Source: an uncultured Collinsella sp.
GTDB lineage: Bacteria > Actinomycetota > Coriobacteriia > Coriobacteriales > Coriobacteriaceae
Direction: 5' to 3'
Assembly (NCBI GenBank): GCA_902492855.1
Contig: CABUMU010000056.1
Location: forward strand, 1-12,597
DNA length: 12,597 nucleotides
Position numbers and translations under genes: made by a program. The notes below the pieces were generated by a model that was not told the DNA's origin, ran no database searches, and saw only the letters and a list, made by a program, of their open reading frames with translations. Of this stretch, positions 1-6,284 are shown in pieces; position 1 is the stretch's first letter, and every line of letters starts with the position of its first letter.

Positions 1-19
1 AAAGCACTTAATGTGCTTT
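1..19. repeat. Small perfect hairpin at window edge
   Basis: AAAGCAC (1-7) and GTGCTTT (13-19) form a perfect 7-bp stem with a 5-nt loop. It is followed by CCGTCTT, which is only weakly T-rich. It may be the end of a terminator belonging to a gene left of the window, but the window edge prevents a firm call. The next ~165 bases (20-185) hold no gene or RNA family that I recognise. Confidence 0.3.
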
Positions 20-185
20 CCGTCTTGCGCAGGACTGTAGAGCAGGAAACTTAATATGCGCCGCCCGGCTCCCGCGGCTCTCAGGGGCAACTCTCATGCA
101 AAAACTGTCGTGGGGTAAAGTCCGAGGTCAGTGGCGTTTTATACCGAGAAATCCAAAAAAGCTGAAAATTCATTACAAATTTGCG

Positions 186-214
186 TTGACTTTAGGTAAC
201 TAAAGTTTCATACT
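186..214 (+). promoter_or_regulatory. Candidate sigma-70 promoter of the cstA leader, with palindromic operator
   Basis: TTGACT (186-191) is a 5/6 match to the -35 box. CATACT (209-214) is a 4/6 match to the -10 box, with 17 bp between them. The spacer contains ACTTTAG (189-195) and CTAAAGT (200-206), a perfect 7-bp inverted repeat around GTAA that overlaps the -35 box. A dimeric repressor bound there would block RNA polymerase. Transcription would start near 221 and read through the leader peptide and terminator into cstA. The boxes and palindrome are visible; their use is inferred. Confidence 0.5.
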
Positions 215-285
215 CCTTTTCAACCACTGGGGGATGTGAACACGCACGGATCGTTCGCATCATGATTGAAGAGGATTTCTTAGAC

Positions 286-330
286 ATGTTCACGCATCAG
301 CTAAACATTATCAGCGTAGTAATTATCTGA
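286..330 (+). CDS. Ile/Val-rich leader peptide upstream of cstA
   Basis: This is a 14-codon ORF, MFTHQLNIISVVII, ending in TGA at 328-330. A Shine-Dalgarno-like GAAGAGGA (268-275) lies 10 nt before ATG 286. An in-frame ATG at 262 would add eight residues (MIEEDFLD) but has no well-placed ribosome site. Six of the last seven codons are Ile or Val (ATT ATC AGC GTA GTA ATT ATC). CTA and GTA are used, codons nearly absent from cstA, which prefers CTC/CTG and GTC. The stop is followed directly by nested hairpins and an intrinsic terminator (382-420). This matches the known layout of ilv-type attenuator leaders, in which slow translation at Ile/Val codons reports low charged tRNA. It is too short for homology, so the call rests on composition and position. 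Confidence 0.6.
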   Translation: MFTHQLNIISVVII

Positions 331-332
331 TG

Positions 333-373
333 CGGGTTAGCACATACAGCTAGCCCGTACGATAACGGGCGGC
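333..373 (+). promoter_or_regulatory. Alternative hairpins of the leader (attenuator switch region)
   Basis: CGGGTTAGC (333-341) can pair with GCTAGCCCG (349-357), giving 9 bp with one G-U pair. GCCCGT (353-358) can instead pair with ACGGGC (365-370). These two pairings compete for 353-357. GGCGGC (368-373) can also pair with GCCGTC (388-393), which is the 5' arm of the terminator, giving a possible antiterminator. Mutually exclusive pairings between a leader ORF and a terminator are the signature of attenuation. I could not settle by eye which fold wins when a ribosome stalls. Confidence 0.5.
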
Positions 374-381
374 TGATGAAG

Positions 382-420
382 ATGAGGGCCGTCGAGCGCA
401 ACCGACGGCCCTCATTTTTT
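382..420 (+). terminator. Intrinsic terminator inside the cstA leader (attenuator)
   Basis: ATGAGGGCCGTCG (382-394) and CGACGGCCCTCAT (403-415) form a perfect 13-bp stem with an 8-nt loop and a run of six T (415-420). It lies downstream of the leader promoter and 36 nt before the cstA start. Unless it is overridden, transcripts from the leader promoter should stop here. No convincing second promoter lies between it and cstA. Confidence 0.85.
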
Positions 421-455
421 ATGTCTAGGAAGTTCTTTTTAGAGGAGGAAATGTA

Positions 456-2345
456 ATGAACGGAGTTTTGCTCATGGTTGTGGCCGCGGCGGTGCTCGCC
501 TGCGGCTATCTGGGCTACGGCCGCTGGCTGGCCAACAAGTGGGGCGTTGACAAAGAGGCCCTCACGCCGGCCAAGCGCATGAAGGACGGCAACAGCTTCT
601 CGCCCGTCTCCGCCTTCACCGCGTTTTCGCACCAGTTCAGCTCGATCTGCGGTGCTGGCCCTGTCACGGGTACGATCGTCGCCATGGCCTTTGGCTGGCT
701 GCCCGTCGTGCTCTGGGTCCTCGTCGGCGGCATCTTCTTTGGCGCCGTCCACGACTTTGGTGCCCTGTACGCTTCGATGAAGAACAACGGCAAGTCACTC
801 GCTCAGCTCATCGAGAAGTATATCGGCAAGACCGGCCGTCGCCTGTTCCTGCTGTTCTGCTGGCTGTTCTGCATCATCGTCATCGCCGCCTTTACCGACA
901 TGGTCTGCAAGACGTTCATGTTCACCCCGGCCGTTGACGCTTCTGGTGCTGCTACCGGTGCCATCGACTTCACCAAGTCCTATGCCGCCGGCTGCGCTGG
1001 TACCATCTCCATCCTGTTCACCTTCGTCGCTATCGCCTTTGGTTGGGCCCAGAAGAAGTTCAACCTTACCGGTGCTGCCGAGTTCGTCACCGGCGTGGTC
1101 CTCATGGTCCTCATGTTCGCCGTCGGTATGCAGTTCCCGGTCTACCTGGATAAGTTCCAGTGGTTCGCCGTCGTCATGGTCTACCTGGTCTTCGCTGGCG
1201 CTATGCCCATCCAGATGCTCAAGACCCCGCGTGACTACCTCACTTCCATCATGATGATCGTCATGATCGTCTGCGCTGTCCTCGGCATCGTCGTCCTGGG
1301 CGTCAACGGTCAGGCCACTATCACCGCTCCGGTCTTCACCGGCTTCTCCACTGCCTCCGGCATGATGTTCCCGGTCCTGTTCGTCTCCGTTGCCTGCGGC
1401 GCTCTCTCCGGTTTCCACAGCCTCGTTTCTTCCGGCACCTCTTCCAAGCAGGTCGAGAAGGAGCAGGACGCCGTCAAGGTCGGTTACGGCGCAATGATCG
1501 TCGAGTCCTTCGTCGGCATCCTTGCCATCATCGTCGCCGGCATCATGTTCTCCGATATGAACACCGCCGGTACCGGCGCCCTCAACGCCGGTGTCGCTTC
1601 CACCCCGTTCCAGATCTTCGCCGCTGGCATCTCCCGCGGTATGCAGGCCTTCGGTGTTGACGGCACGCTCGCTACCGTCTTCATGACCATGAACGTCTCC
1701 GCTCTGGCCCTGACCTCGCTCGACGCCGTCGCCCGCATCGCCCGCACCTCGTTCTCCGAGTTCTTTGCCCAGACCAACGACGCCCTGGCCATCGAGTCCA
1801 AGGCCGGCTACATGAAGGTCCTCGGCAACCCCTGGTTCGCCACGGTCGTCACCCTGCTTCCCGGTCTCGCCCTCGCTTTTGGTGGCTATGCCAACATCTG
1901 GCCGCTCTTTGGTGCTTCCAACCAGCTGCTCGGCGGCATGACCATGATCACCCTCGCCGTGTTCTGCAAGTGCACCGGCCGCAAGGGCTGGATGCTCTAC
2001 GTGCCCGTCGCCTTCCTGCTCTGCTGCACCTTCACCTCGCTGGTCCAGAGCGCCATGGGCTGCATGACCGCCGTCCAGGCCTACGGTTTCTTCGGTACCA
2101 TCCCGGCTACCGCCACCACGGCCGCCGTTTCCGTCGCCGCCACCAAGGGTCTGCAGCTTGTCTTCGCTGTCCTGCTGATGGTCCTGGGCCTCATCGTCGC
2201 CGTCAACTGCCTCAAGGAGTTCTTCGGCAAGGAGGCTGGCTCCATGCCTGATGAGGAGCCCGAGTGGTCCGAGATGGGCAAGGCCGAGTATGGCCGCGCT
2301 GCTGCTGCCGAGGCTCCTGTCGACGCCGAGGCCGCCAAGGCTTAG
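456..2345 (+). CDS. cstA: CstA-family carbon starvation / peptide-pyruvate transporter
   Basis: This is a 629-residue integral membrane protein of the CstA family. E. coli members CstA and BtsT (YjiY) are about 700 residues and import peptides or pyruvate. The N-terminal half carries the family core, HQFSSICGAGPVTGT near residues 59-73 followed by GAVHDFGALY and many hydrophobic helices, and a CstA-type transmembrane block continues to about residue 585. It ends in an acidic, Ala/Glu-rich cytoplasmic tail. ATG 456 is chosen because AGGAGG (443-448) lies 7 nt upstream. A start-stop pair ATGTAA (451-456) overlaps this start codon. Codons are strongly biased to C-ending forms (GTC, ATC, TTC), suggesting high expression. 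Expression is probably limited by the leader attenuator. Substrate cannot be read from the sequence. Confidence 0.93.
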   Translation: MNGVLLMVVAAAVLACGYLGYGRWLANKWGVDKEALTPAKRMKDGNSFSPVSAFTAFSHQFSSICGAGPVTGTIVAMAFGWLPVVLWVLVGGIFFGAVHDFGALYASMKNNGKSLAQLIEKYIGKTGRRLFLLFCWLFCIIVIAAFTDMVCKTFMFTPAVDASGAATGAIDFTKSYAAGCAGTISILFTFVAIAFGWAQKKFNLTGAAEFVTGVVLMVLMFAVGMQFPVYLDKFQWFAVVMVYLVFAGAMPIQMLKTPRDYLTSIMMIVMIVCAVLGIVVLGVNGQATITAPVFTGFSTASGMMFPVLFVSVACGALSGFHSLVSSGTSSKQVEKEQDAVKVGYGAMIVESFVGILAIIVAGIMFSDMNTAGTGALNAGVASTPFQIFAAGISRGMQAFGVDGTLATVFMTMNVSALALTSLDAVARIARTSFSEFFAQTNDALAIESKAGYMKVLGNPWFATVVTLLPGLALAFGGYANIWPLFGASNQLLGGMTMITLAVFCKCTGRKGWMLYVPVAFLLCCTFTSLVQSAMGCMTAVQAYGFFGTIPATATTAAVSVAATKGLQLVFAVLLMVLGLIVAVNCLKEFFGKEAGSMPDEEPEWSEMGKAEYGRAAAAEAPVDAEAAKA

Positions 2346-2384
2346 TCGACCTGACGAGTTGAACGTCACATCTATATGACTCGG

Positions 2385-2423
2385 AAAGACCGGGTCCGCG
2401 ACTTCGCGGGCTCGGTCTTTTTT
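2385..2423 (+). terminator. Intrinsic terminator after cstA
   Basis: AAAGACCGGGTCCGCG (2385-2400) pairs with CGCGGGCTCGGTCTTT (2405-2420), giving 16 bp with two G-U pairs. The loop is ACTT and a T run follows (2418-2423). It lies 40 nt after the cstA stop and separates cstA from the next gene. Confidence 0.9.
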
Positions 2424-2528
2424 CATGCAAAAGCGGGTGACGCTCGAGTGTTCTCGCAGATGTTTTGCGTGGATAAGGGCGCGCGTTGTACCATATAGAC
2501 GTATATGTGTGCATATGAAAGGGGCCCC

Positions 2529-4700
2529 GTGGCCAAGACGGTATATTCCGATAACCAACAAAATGTCGATGCTCTGGCTGAGCGCCTGAGCAGCCAGACG
2601 TCGCTTTCTGCTGAGCGTGCCAAGCTGGTTGCCTACGACCTGCTTTGCCGCAAGGCGCTCAAGATTAAGTCGAGTGCGCTGGCGCAGATTTTCCGCTCCG
2701 TCGATAAGGAGTGCGACACCAAGGCGATGCGCGATGAGCTTATCGCGGCAAAGATCGTGACCAAGATCGAGGGTAGCGGCATTAACGGGCGCCCGGCGTT
2801 CTATACCATCAATGCCGAGATTAACGATGCCCAGGAGCGGCCCGTCGAGGTTGCCGAAGAGGCCGTCGAGGACGTTGTCGAGGCGCCCGCTTCGGTGGAA
2901 ACGGCTCCGCGCGAGCATGTCGATACCGACGAGCTGCTTGACGAGAGCGTCGTTCGCGCCTTTACGGCCAAGGCCGGCCGCGGCGGTTTTGGCGGGAGTG
3001 GCAAGCGCGATGCGCAGCGCCGCGCCCAGCAGGAGCGCTTCCGTCGCGCCGTTGCTCAAAAGGGCGAGACGGATGCTGAGGCTGTTGAGACCGAGGTTGC
3101 TGCCGAGTCGCAGAAGCCCGCGAGGGAGCAAAAGCCCGTGGAGGCCCAAGAGCCCAAGCGTCGTCGCGGTGCTCACTTTAAGACTGCACAGCAGGATGCC
3201 GCGCGTGAGGTTGAAGAGTCTTCTGAGGTTGCAGACGATGTTGAGGAGTCTGCCAAGAAGGCTCCGGGTTCGTGTCGTCCTGGTCGCGGTTTTGCGGGAC
3301 GTGCATATCCCGTAAAGCGTCAGGAGAAGGGCGAGTCGGTTTCGACCACCCAGGACGAGAAGACCGTTGAGCCGGCGGCTCGCGAGCAGAAGCCTGTTGA
3401 GCCGCAGCTTGAGGTTGATGCCGAGGCCAAGGGCCAGCAGCCTACTGATGAGCAGGCGGAGCAGGGCGCGTCGAGCAAGCCTCGCCGCCGTCGCCATCGT
3501 GGGGGCCGCAGTTCCCATGCCGAGACTGCAACCGAGAAGACCACGCCGCAGAACGAGGATGCGAAGGCCGAGGTTTCTTCGGGGCAGCCTAAGCGCCAGC
3601 CGGCGAAGGAGAGCAAGTCCGTTCGTCCGCAGAAGCAGGCGTCCTTGCCGAAGCACGAGCGCAATTCCCAGGGCGATTCTAAGCGCAAGTCTCAGAAGAA
3701 GCCGGAGTCTGCCGCAGCAGATACTGCTGCCCAGCAGCCCAAGTCGTCCGTCCACGGCGAGGTCTCGGCGTTTGCCCTTGCCCGCGTTTTAGGCAGGCAG
3801 CTGCTCAAGGTTGTCCCTACGCCTACGGCGCTCTCTAAGATCAAGGAGCAGCAGACACAGATCGTAAAGGTCGAGGGCAAGGACGGCAAAAAGGCTCCGC
3901 AGCGCACTCAGCACAACGAGATGTCCAACCGCAAGATTGCCGAGGAAATCGCAATCATCCAGGCTTGGATCGAGCAGAACCGAGGTGCCGATACGCCGGT
4001 TGCCTCGCGCCGCCAGCGTGCCTACCAGATCTTTAACGACGAGAAGGCTTTTGACGGCAAGCACGGTGAGCGCCTGATCAGACGTATGACCGAAAAGGGC
4101 ATCAGCATGCAGGCGATCAAGGTCGCCCCCAATCGCCCCGTGCACTTTACGGGCTTCTTTACGCTGGGCGCCGACAAGCCGTTCATTATGGTCGAGAACC
4201 TGGACACCTACGACGAGATCGTCAAGCTGCTGCGTGGCCGCAAGCACGCCAAGCTCTTTGGCATCAAGGTGGGCGGCGTGATTTTTGGCGGCGGATGCAA
4301 GGCGAGCGTCTCGCATGCCTTGGACGATTATCTGGCCGAGATTGGCTATCGCTTTAACTACGTCTACTACGTAGGCGATATCGATCGCGAGGGCGCGCGC
4401 ATCGTCGAACAGGCTCGCAATGCCAATGTGGTTGAGATTCGCCTGCATGCCGGCATGTACCGCGCCATGCTCGCCGAGCATAAGCGTCGCGTGAAGGCCG
4501 GCGGCGAGTGCGAGCCCGCGGCTGCCAACCAGGGCGTGCCGCAGAACCTGGCAGCGACGATCAAGGATCTGCCCATGGTTACGCGCGTGCAGTTCCGCAA
4601 CGTGCTACGTGAAGGCGGGCGCATTCCGCAGGAGATCCTGATGACCGCAGACTATCGGGATGGCGACTCGGGAAGCTTCGACCGCATGCTGAACAGCTAA
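2529..4700 (+). CDS. DUF2220/JetD-like Toprim protein with N-terminal winged helix and long disordered linker
   Basis: GTG 2529 is chosen (723 residues, MAKTVYSD...) because AAAGG (2518-2522) precedes it; an in-frame ATG at 2505 would add eight residues. Residues ~1-92 look like a winged helix. Residues ~95-405 are a low-complexity Glu/Lys/Ala/Arg linker with a repeated AREQKPVE unit and a basic patch RRRRHRGGR. The C-terminal part resembles DUF2220, the family of the Wadjet subunit JetD: RAYQIFNDEK, then IMVENLDTY (Glu556), VIFGGG (587-589) and VGDIDREG (Asp617, Asp619). The Glu plus DxD set is the metal-binding pattern of Toprim nucleases and topoisomerases. JetD cleaves DNA for the JetABC SMC complex, but no jetA, jetB or jetC lies in this window and the gene stands alone between terminators. 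Family assignment is from motif memory; function is unknown. Confidence 0.75.
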   Translation: MAKTVYSDNQQNVDALAERLSSQTSLSAERAKLVAYDLLCRKALKIKSSALAQIFRSVDKECDTKAMRDELIAAKIVTKIEGSGINGRPAFYTINAEINDAQERPVEVAEEAVEDVVEAPASVETAPREHVDTDELLDESVVRAFTAKAGRGGFGGSGKRDAQRRAQQERFRRAVAQKGETDAEAVETEVAAESQKPAREQKPVEAQEPKRRRGAHFKTAQQDAAREVEESSEVADDVEESAKKAPGSCRPGRGFAGRAYPVKRQEKGESVSTTQDEKTVEPAAREQKPVEPQLEVDAEAKGQQPTDEQAEQGASSKPRRRRHRGGRSSHAETATEKTTPQNEDAKAEVSSGQPKRQPAKESKSVRPQKQASLPKHERNSQGDSKRKSQKKPESAAADTAAQQPKSSVHGEVSAFALARVLGRQLLKVVPTPTALSKIKEQQTQIVKVEGKDGKKAPQRTQHNEMSNRKIAEEIAIIQAWIEQNRGADTPVASRRQRAYQIFNDEKAFDGKHGERLIRRMTEKGISMQAIKVAPNRPVHFTGFFTLGADKPFIMVENLDTYDEIVKLLRGRKHAKLFGIKVGGVIFGGGCKASVSHALDDYLAEIGYRFNYVYYVGDIDREGARIVEQARNANVVEIRLHAGMYRAMLAEHKRRVKAGGECEPAAANQGVPQNLAATIKDLPMVTRVQFRNVLREGGRIPQEILMTADYRDGDSGSFDRMLNS

Positions 4701-4703
4701 ATT

Positions 4704-4732
4704 CCGCCGTTCTACCGAACGGCGGTCTTCTC
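4704..4732 (+). terminator. Terminator after the DUF2220/JetD-like gene
   Basis: CCGCCGTTC (4704-4712) and GAACGGCGG (4717-4725) form a perfect 9-bp stem with loop TACC, then TCTTCTC. The stem starts 3 nt after the stop codon. The T-tract is interrupted, so termination may be partial. Confidence 0.7.
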
Positions 4733-4776
4733 GACGCTGCGGGGGGCCCTGGCACGGCAATCTGACGTTCAACTTC

Positions 4777-4811
4777 GGCGGCGCGACCAGAAGGTCAGCG
4801 CCGCCTTGTTT
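4777..4811 (+). terminator. Second, stronger hairpin terminator
   Basis: GGCGGCGC (4777-4784) pairs with GCGCCGCC (4798-4805). An inner GACC/GGTC stem closes an AGAA tetraloop, with one bulged A at 4797. The tail TTGTTT follows. It probably backs up the weaker terminator 50 nt upstream. Confidence 0.6.
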
Positions 4812-4997
4812 CACGTCACCTTGCCATACCAGGACCCCTCTCGCTGTCACGTCCAAAACATCGAGGTCACGTGGTCTCCTGTTCGTACGGAACTCGCGAT
4901 AAACCTAAGCCGGTGTCCCCACTCTCCCGGGGCCTGTGGTTACTTGGTTGTTGCATGCGGCTCGCTTTTCGGAACAGGGCTGATAATTCTAGATGCA
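4812..4997. other. Gene-free stretch
   Basis: I see no credible coding region or complete RNA gene here. TCACGT occurs at 4811, 4847 and 4867, probably by chance. Reading frames crossing this stretch lack ribosome sites and family resemblance. Together with 4998-5080 it makes a ~270-base non-coding interval that looks like decayed tRNA-locus DNA. Confidence 0.4.
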
Positions 4998-5036
4998 AGG
5001 CGCTCTTGGTCGTTATGGGCCTGGGGCGTCTGTCTT
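4998..5036 (+). terminator. Hairpin, first of two sister copies
   Basis: AGGCGCTC (4998-5005) pairs with GGGCGTCT (5024-5031), giving 8 bp with two G-U pairs. An inner stem closes the loop GTTATG, and TGTCTT follows. It shares the core CGTTATGGGC (5011-5020) and the overall shape with the hairpin at 5087-5118, so the two look like diverged duplicates. No gene of its own lies just upstream. Confidence 0.45.
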
Positions 5037-5053
5037 ATATAGGTAGATTCCTT

Positions 5054-5080
5054 GCGGGTTCGAATCCCTCCGCTTGTCCA
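5054..5080 (+). pseudogene. tRNA 3'-end fragment (T-arm and acceptor remnant)
   Basis: The stretch contains a T-loop TTCGAAT (5059-5065) flanked by GGG and CCC and ends in CCA (5078-5080), as in a tRNA 3' half. The T-stem has a C-T mismatch (5055/5069). Counting seven acceptor bases puts the CCA one base out of register. No complementary acceptor 5' strand (ACAAGCG) or anticodon arm is found upstream. GGGTTCGAATCCCTCCG (5056-5072) is identical to the T-arm of the neighbouring tRNA-Gln in the opposite orientation. It could be a remnant of a deleted tRNA or an attachment-site scar of a lost element. Confidence 0.45.
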
Positions 5081-5081
5081 C

Positions 5082-5118
5082 AAGAAAGCGCCCAGGGCCG
5101 TTATGGGCTCAGGGCGCT
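5082..5118 (-). terminator. Terminator of tRNA-Gln (second sister hairpin)
   Basis: AGCGCCC (5087-5093) and GGGCGCT (5112-5118) form a perfect stem. An inner GGGCC/GGCTC stem and loop GTTATG extend it. On the minus strand the stem ends in TTTCTT, placed 10 nt after the tRNA 3' end. On the plus strand CAATTTTAA follows, so it might work both ways. Confidence 0.65.
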
Positions 5119-5127
5119 CAATTTTAA

Positions 5128-5202
5128 TGGCTGGGACGGAGGGATTCGAACCCCCAACAGCCGGCACCAAAAACCGGAGTTCTACCGTTGAACTACGTCC
5201 CA
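5128..5202 (-). tRNA. tRNA-Gln (anticodon TTG)
   Basis: Read on the minus strand, the 75-nt gene starts TGGGACG and ends CGTCCCA-GCCA, a 7-bp acceptor stem with encoded CCA (5130-5128). The anticodon arm CCGGT-TTTTGGT-GCCGG places TTG at the anticodon, reading the Gln codon CAA. The T-arm contains GGTTCGAATCC. It begins 38 nt after the stop of the upstream minus-strand gene with no clear promoter between them, so it may be cotranscribed. The hairpin at 5082-5118 terminates it. Confidence 0.93.
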
Positions 5203-5240
5203 ATGTGTGGTGTTGCCCAAAAACAACTCGTTTAGTTTAC

Positions 5241-6146
5241 CTAATCTGCGAGGGCATCGCAAACGCCGTCGAGCAGGCGTACGGCGAGTGTCTGCGCGTC
5301 GCTGGCCGTGAAGGTGCCGTTGTAGCGCGTCATGCCCGTGAGCTCAATGCGAATGCGTGCCGGCTTCTGCTGCGCGGCGACATTGGCAGTGCGGATGCGC
5401 TGGGCCAGGTTGTGGCACTCGGCGAGGGCGATCGTGGCGCGCGGTGCGGCGTCGGCGGGCAGCTCATCGCTTGCGATCTCGAGCACCAGGTCAACGTCGG
5501 TTGGGACCTCGGAGTCGCAGAGCATCATGCCGCTGTTGTCGGTCGTTGCCGTGGCTATATTCCACATGCGCGACGCAACGCTGCGTGCGATGGGGTCCTC
5601 GCCGATAACGGCAATCTGGAAGCGCTCGAGCACGTTGGCGGCGCGAGCAAAACCGATACGGGACTCGGCTTCGGTGACCGAGGGCTTGCCCTCCCACACA
5701 TGGTGCAGGCGGTTGATGTAGGCGTAGGTGTCCTGGAAGGCCATGCCGTCGGCAAACAGGCCGACATTTTCCTGGAACTGCTGCAGGGCGGCCTCGGTAT
5801 GCGGACCAAAGTAGCCGTCGTCTTCGCCACAGGCAAAGCCCAAAACGTTGAGAGCGCGCTGCAGGGCCTGCACATCGGCGCCATGGAAATTGGGCATGCG
5901 CAGATAGAGAGTGCGGTCGCCCAGCTTATACGAAGCGTCTACAAGGGCGCTCCAGCAGGGGATATCGACGGCATGACCGGCAGCAAGGCCGCTGTCGAGC
6001 CTGAAGGTGCTGACGGCCTGCTCAGTGGTGGCTCCAAAGTACTTGTCGGTGACTTCGGCGGCATCAATCGTGTAGCCGAGCTGCAGGAGACGAGACTGCA
6101 CGTCCTCGACGGCTGCTCCTTGCATGCCCGTTGTAATAGGTTCCAT
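5241..6146 (-). CDS. Protein with two peptidoglycan-binding repeats and a C-terminal domain of uncertain family, no signal peptide
   Basis: The 301-residue protein has two PG_binding_1-type repeats. The first is at ~8-66 (VEDVQSRLLQLGY... DKYFGATTEQAVSTF) and the second at ~88-143 (VQALQRALNVLGF... DGYFGPHTEAALQQFQ). Such repeats usually bind cell wall. There is no signal peptide or membrane segment; the N-terminus MEPITTGMQGAAV is soluble. The C-terminal part (~170-301) has a layout loosely like amidase_3 domains (IAVIGEDP, DLVLEIASDE, final helix) but lacks the zinc-binding histidines. It could be a catalytically dead amidase comparable to cytoplasmic CwlM of actinobacteria, which regulates MurA; this is inference. 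AAAGGGG (6160-6154) sits 7 nt before ATG 6146. It follows the prenyl synthase gene by 138 nt on the same strand. Confidence 0.75.
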   Translation of the reverse strand: MEPITTGMQGAAVEDVQSRLLQLGYTIDAAEVTDKYFGATTEQAVSTFRLDSGLAAGHAVDIPCWSALVDASYKLGDRTLYLRMPNFHGADVQALQRALNVLGFACGEDDGYFGPHTEAALQQFQENVGLFADGMAFQDTYAYINRLHHVWEGKPSVTEAESRIGFARAANVLERFQIAVIGEDPIARSVASRMWNIATATTDNSGMMLCDSEVPTDVDLVLEIASDELPADAAPRATIALAECHNLAQRIRTANVAAQQKPARIRIELTGMTRYNGTFTASDAQTLAVRLLDGVCDALAD

Positions 6147-6284
6147 GAACGAACCCCTTTCGGCGTACCATTCGTACTATTTGAGCGTCTGTCGGATAGA
6201 CAACGCAAAGGGATGCATAAACATGCACTCAACAGTGTAGCAAGTTGTGCCTAAATACGCTGCTGACAGGTTTTATAACCCCCG

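Noticed and set aside
215..455. T-box or other named riboswitch upstream of cstA
   Set aside because: I found no T-box AGGGTGG-type element or other conserved riboswitch core. The small Ile/Val ORF plus terminator explains the leader better.
2424..2528. Promoter for the DUF2220/JetD-like gene (TTGCGT at 2465 with TACCAT or TATAGA downstream)
   Set aside because: The -35/-10 pairs have poor matches or wrong spacing, so no specific promoter is claimed although one should exist in this interval.
795..3755. A 986-codon open frame on the minus strand across cstA and the DUF2220/JetD-like gene
   Set aside because: It lies antisense to two well-supported genes and spans their separating terminator. 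It has Leu/Arg- then Asp/Glu/Gly-rich low-complexity content with no domain. It is a by-product of high GC3 codon use.
4998..5080. A complete plus-strand tRNA ending at the CCA at 5080
   Set aside because: There is no acceptor 5' strand, D-arm or anticodon arm, the T-stem has a mismatch and the CCA is out of register. It is therefore reported as a fragment only.
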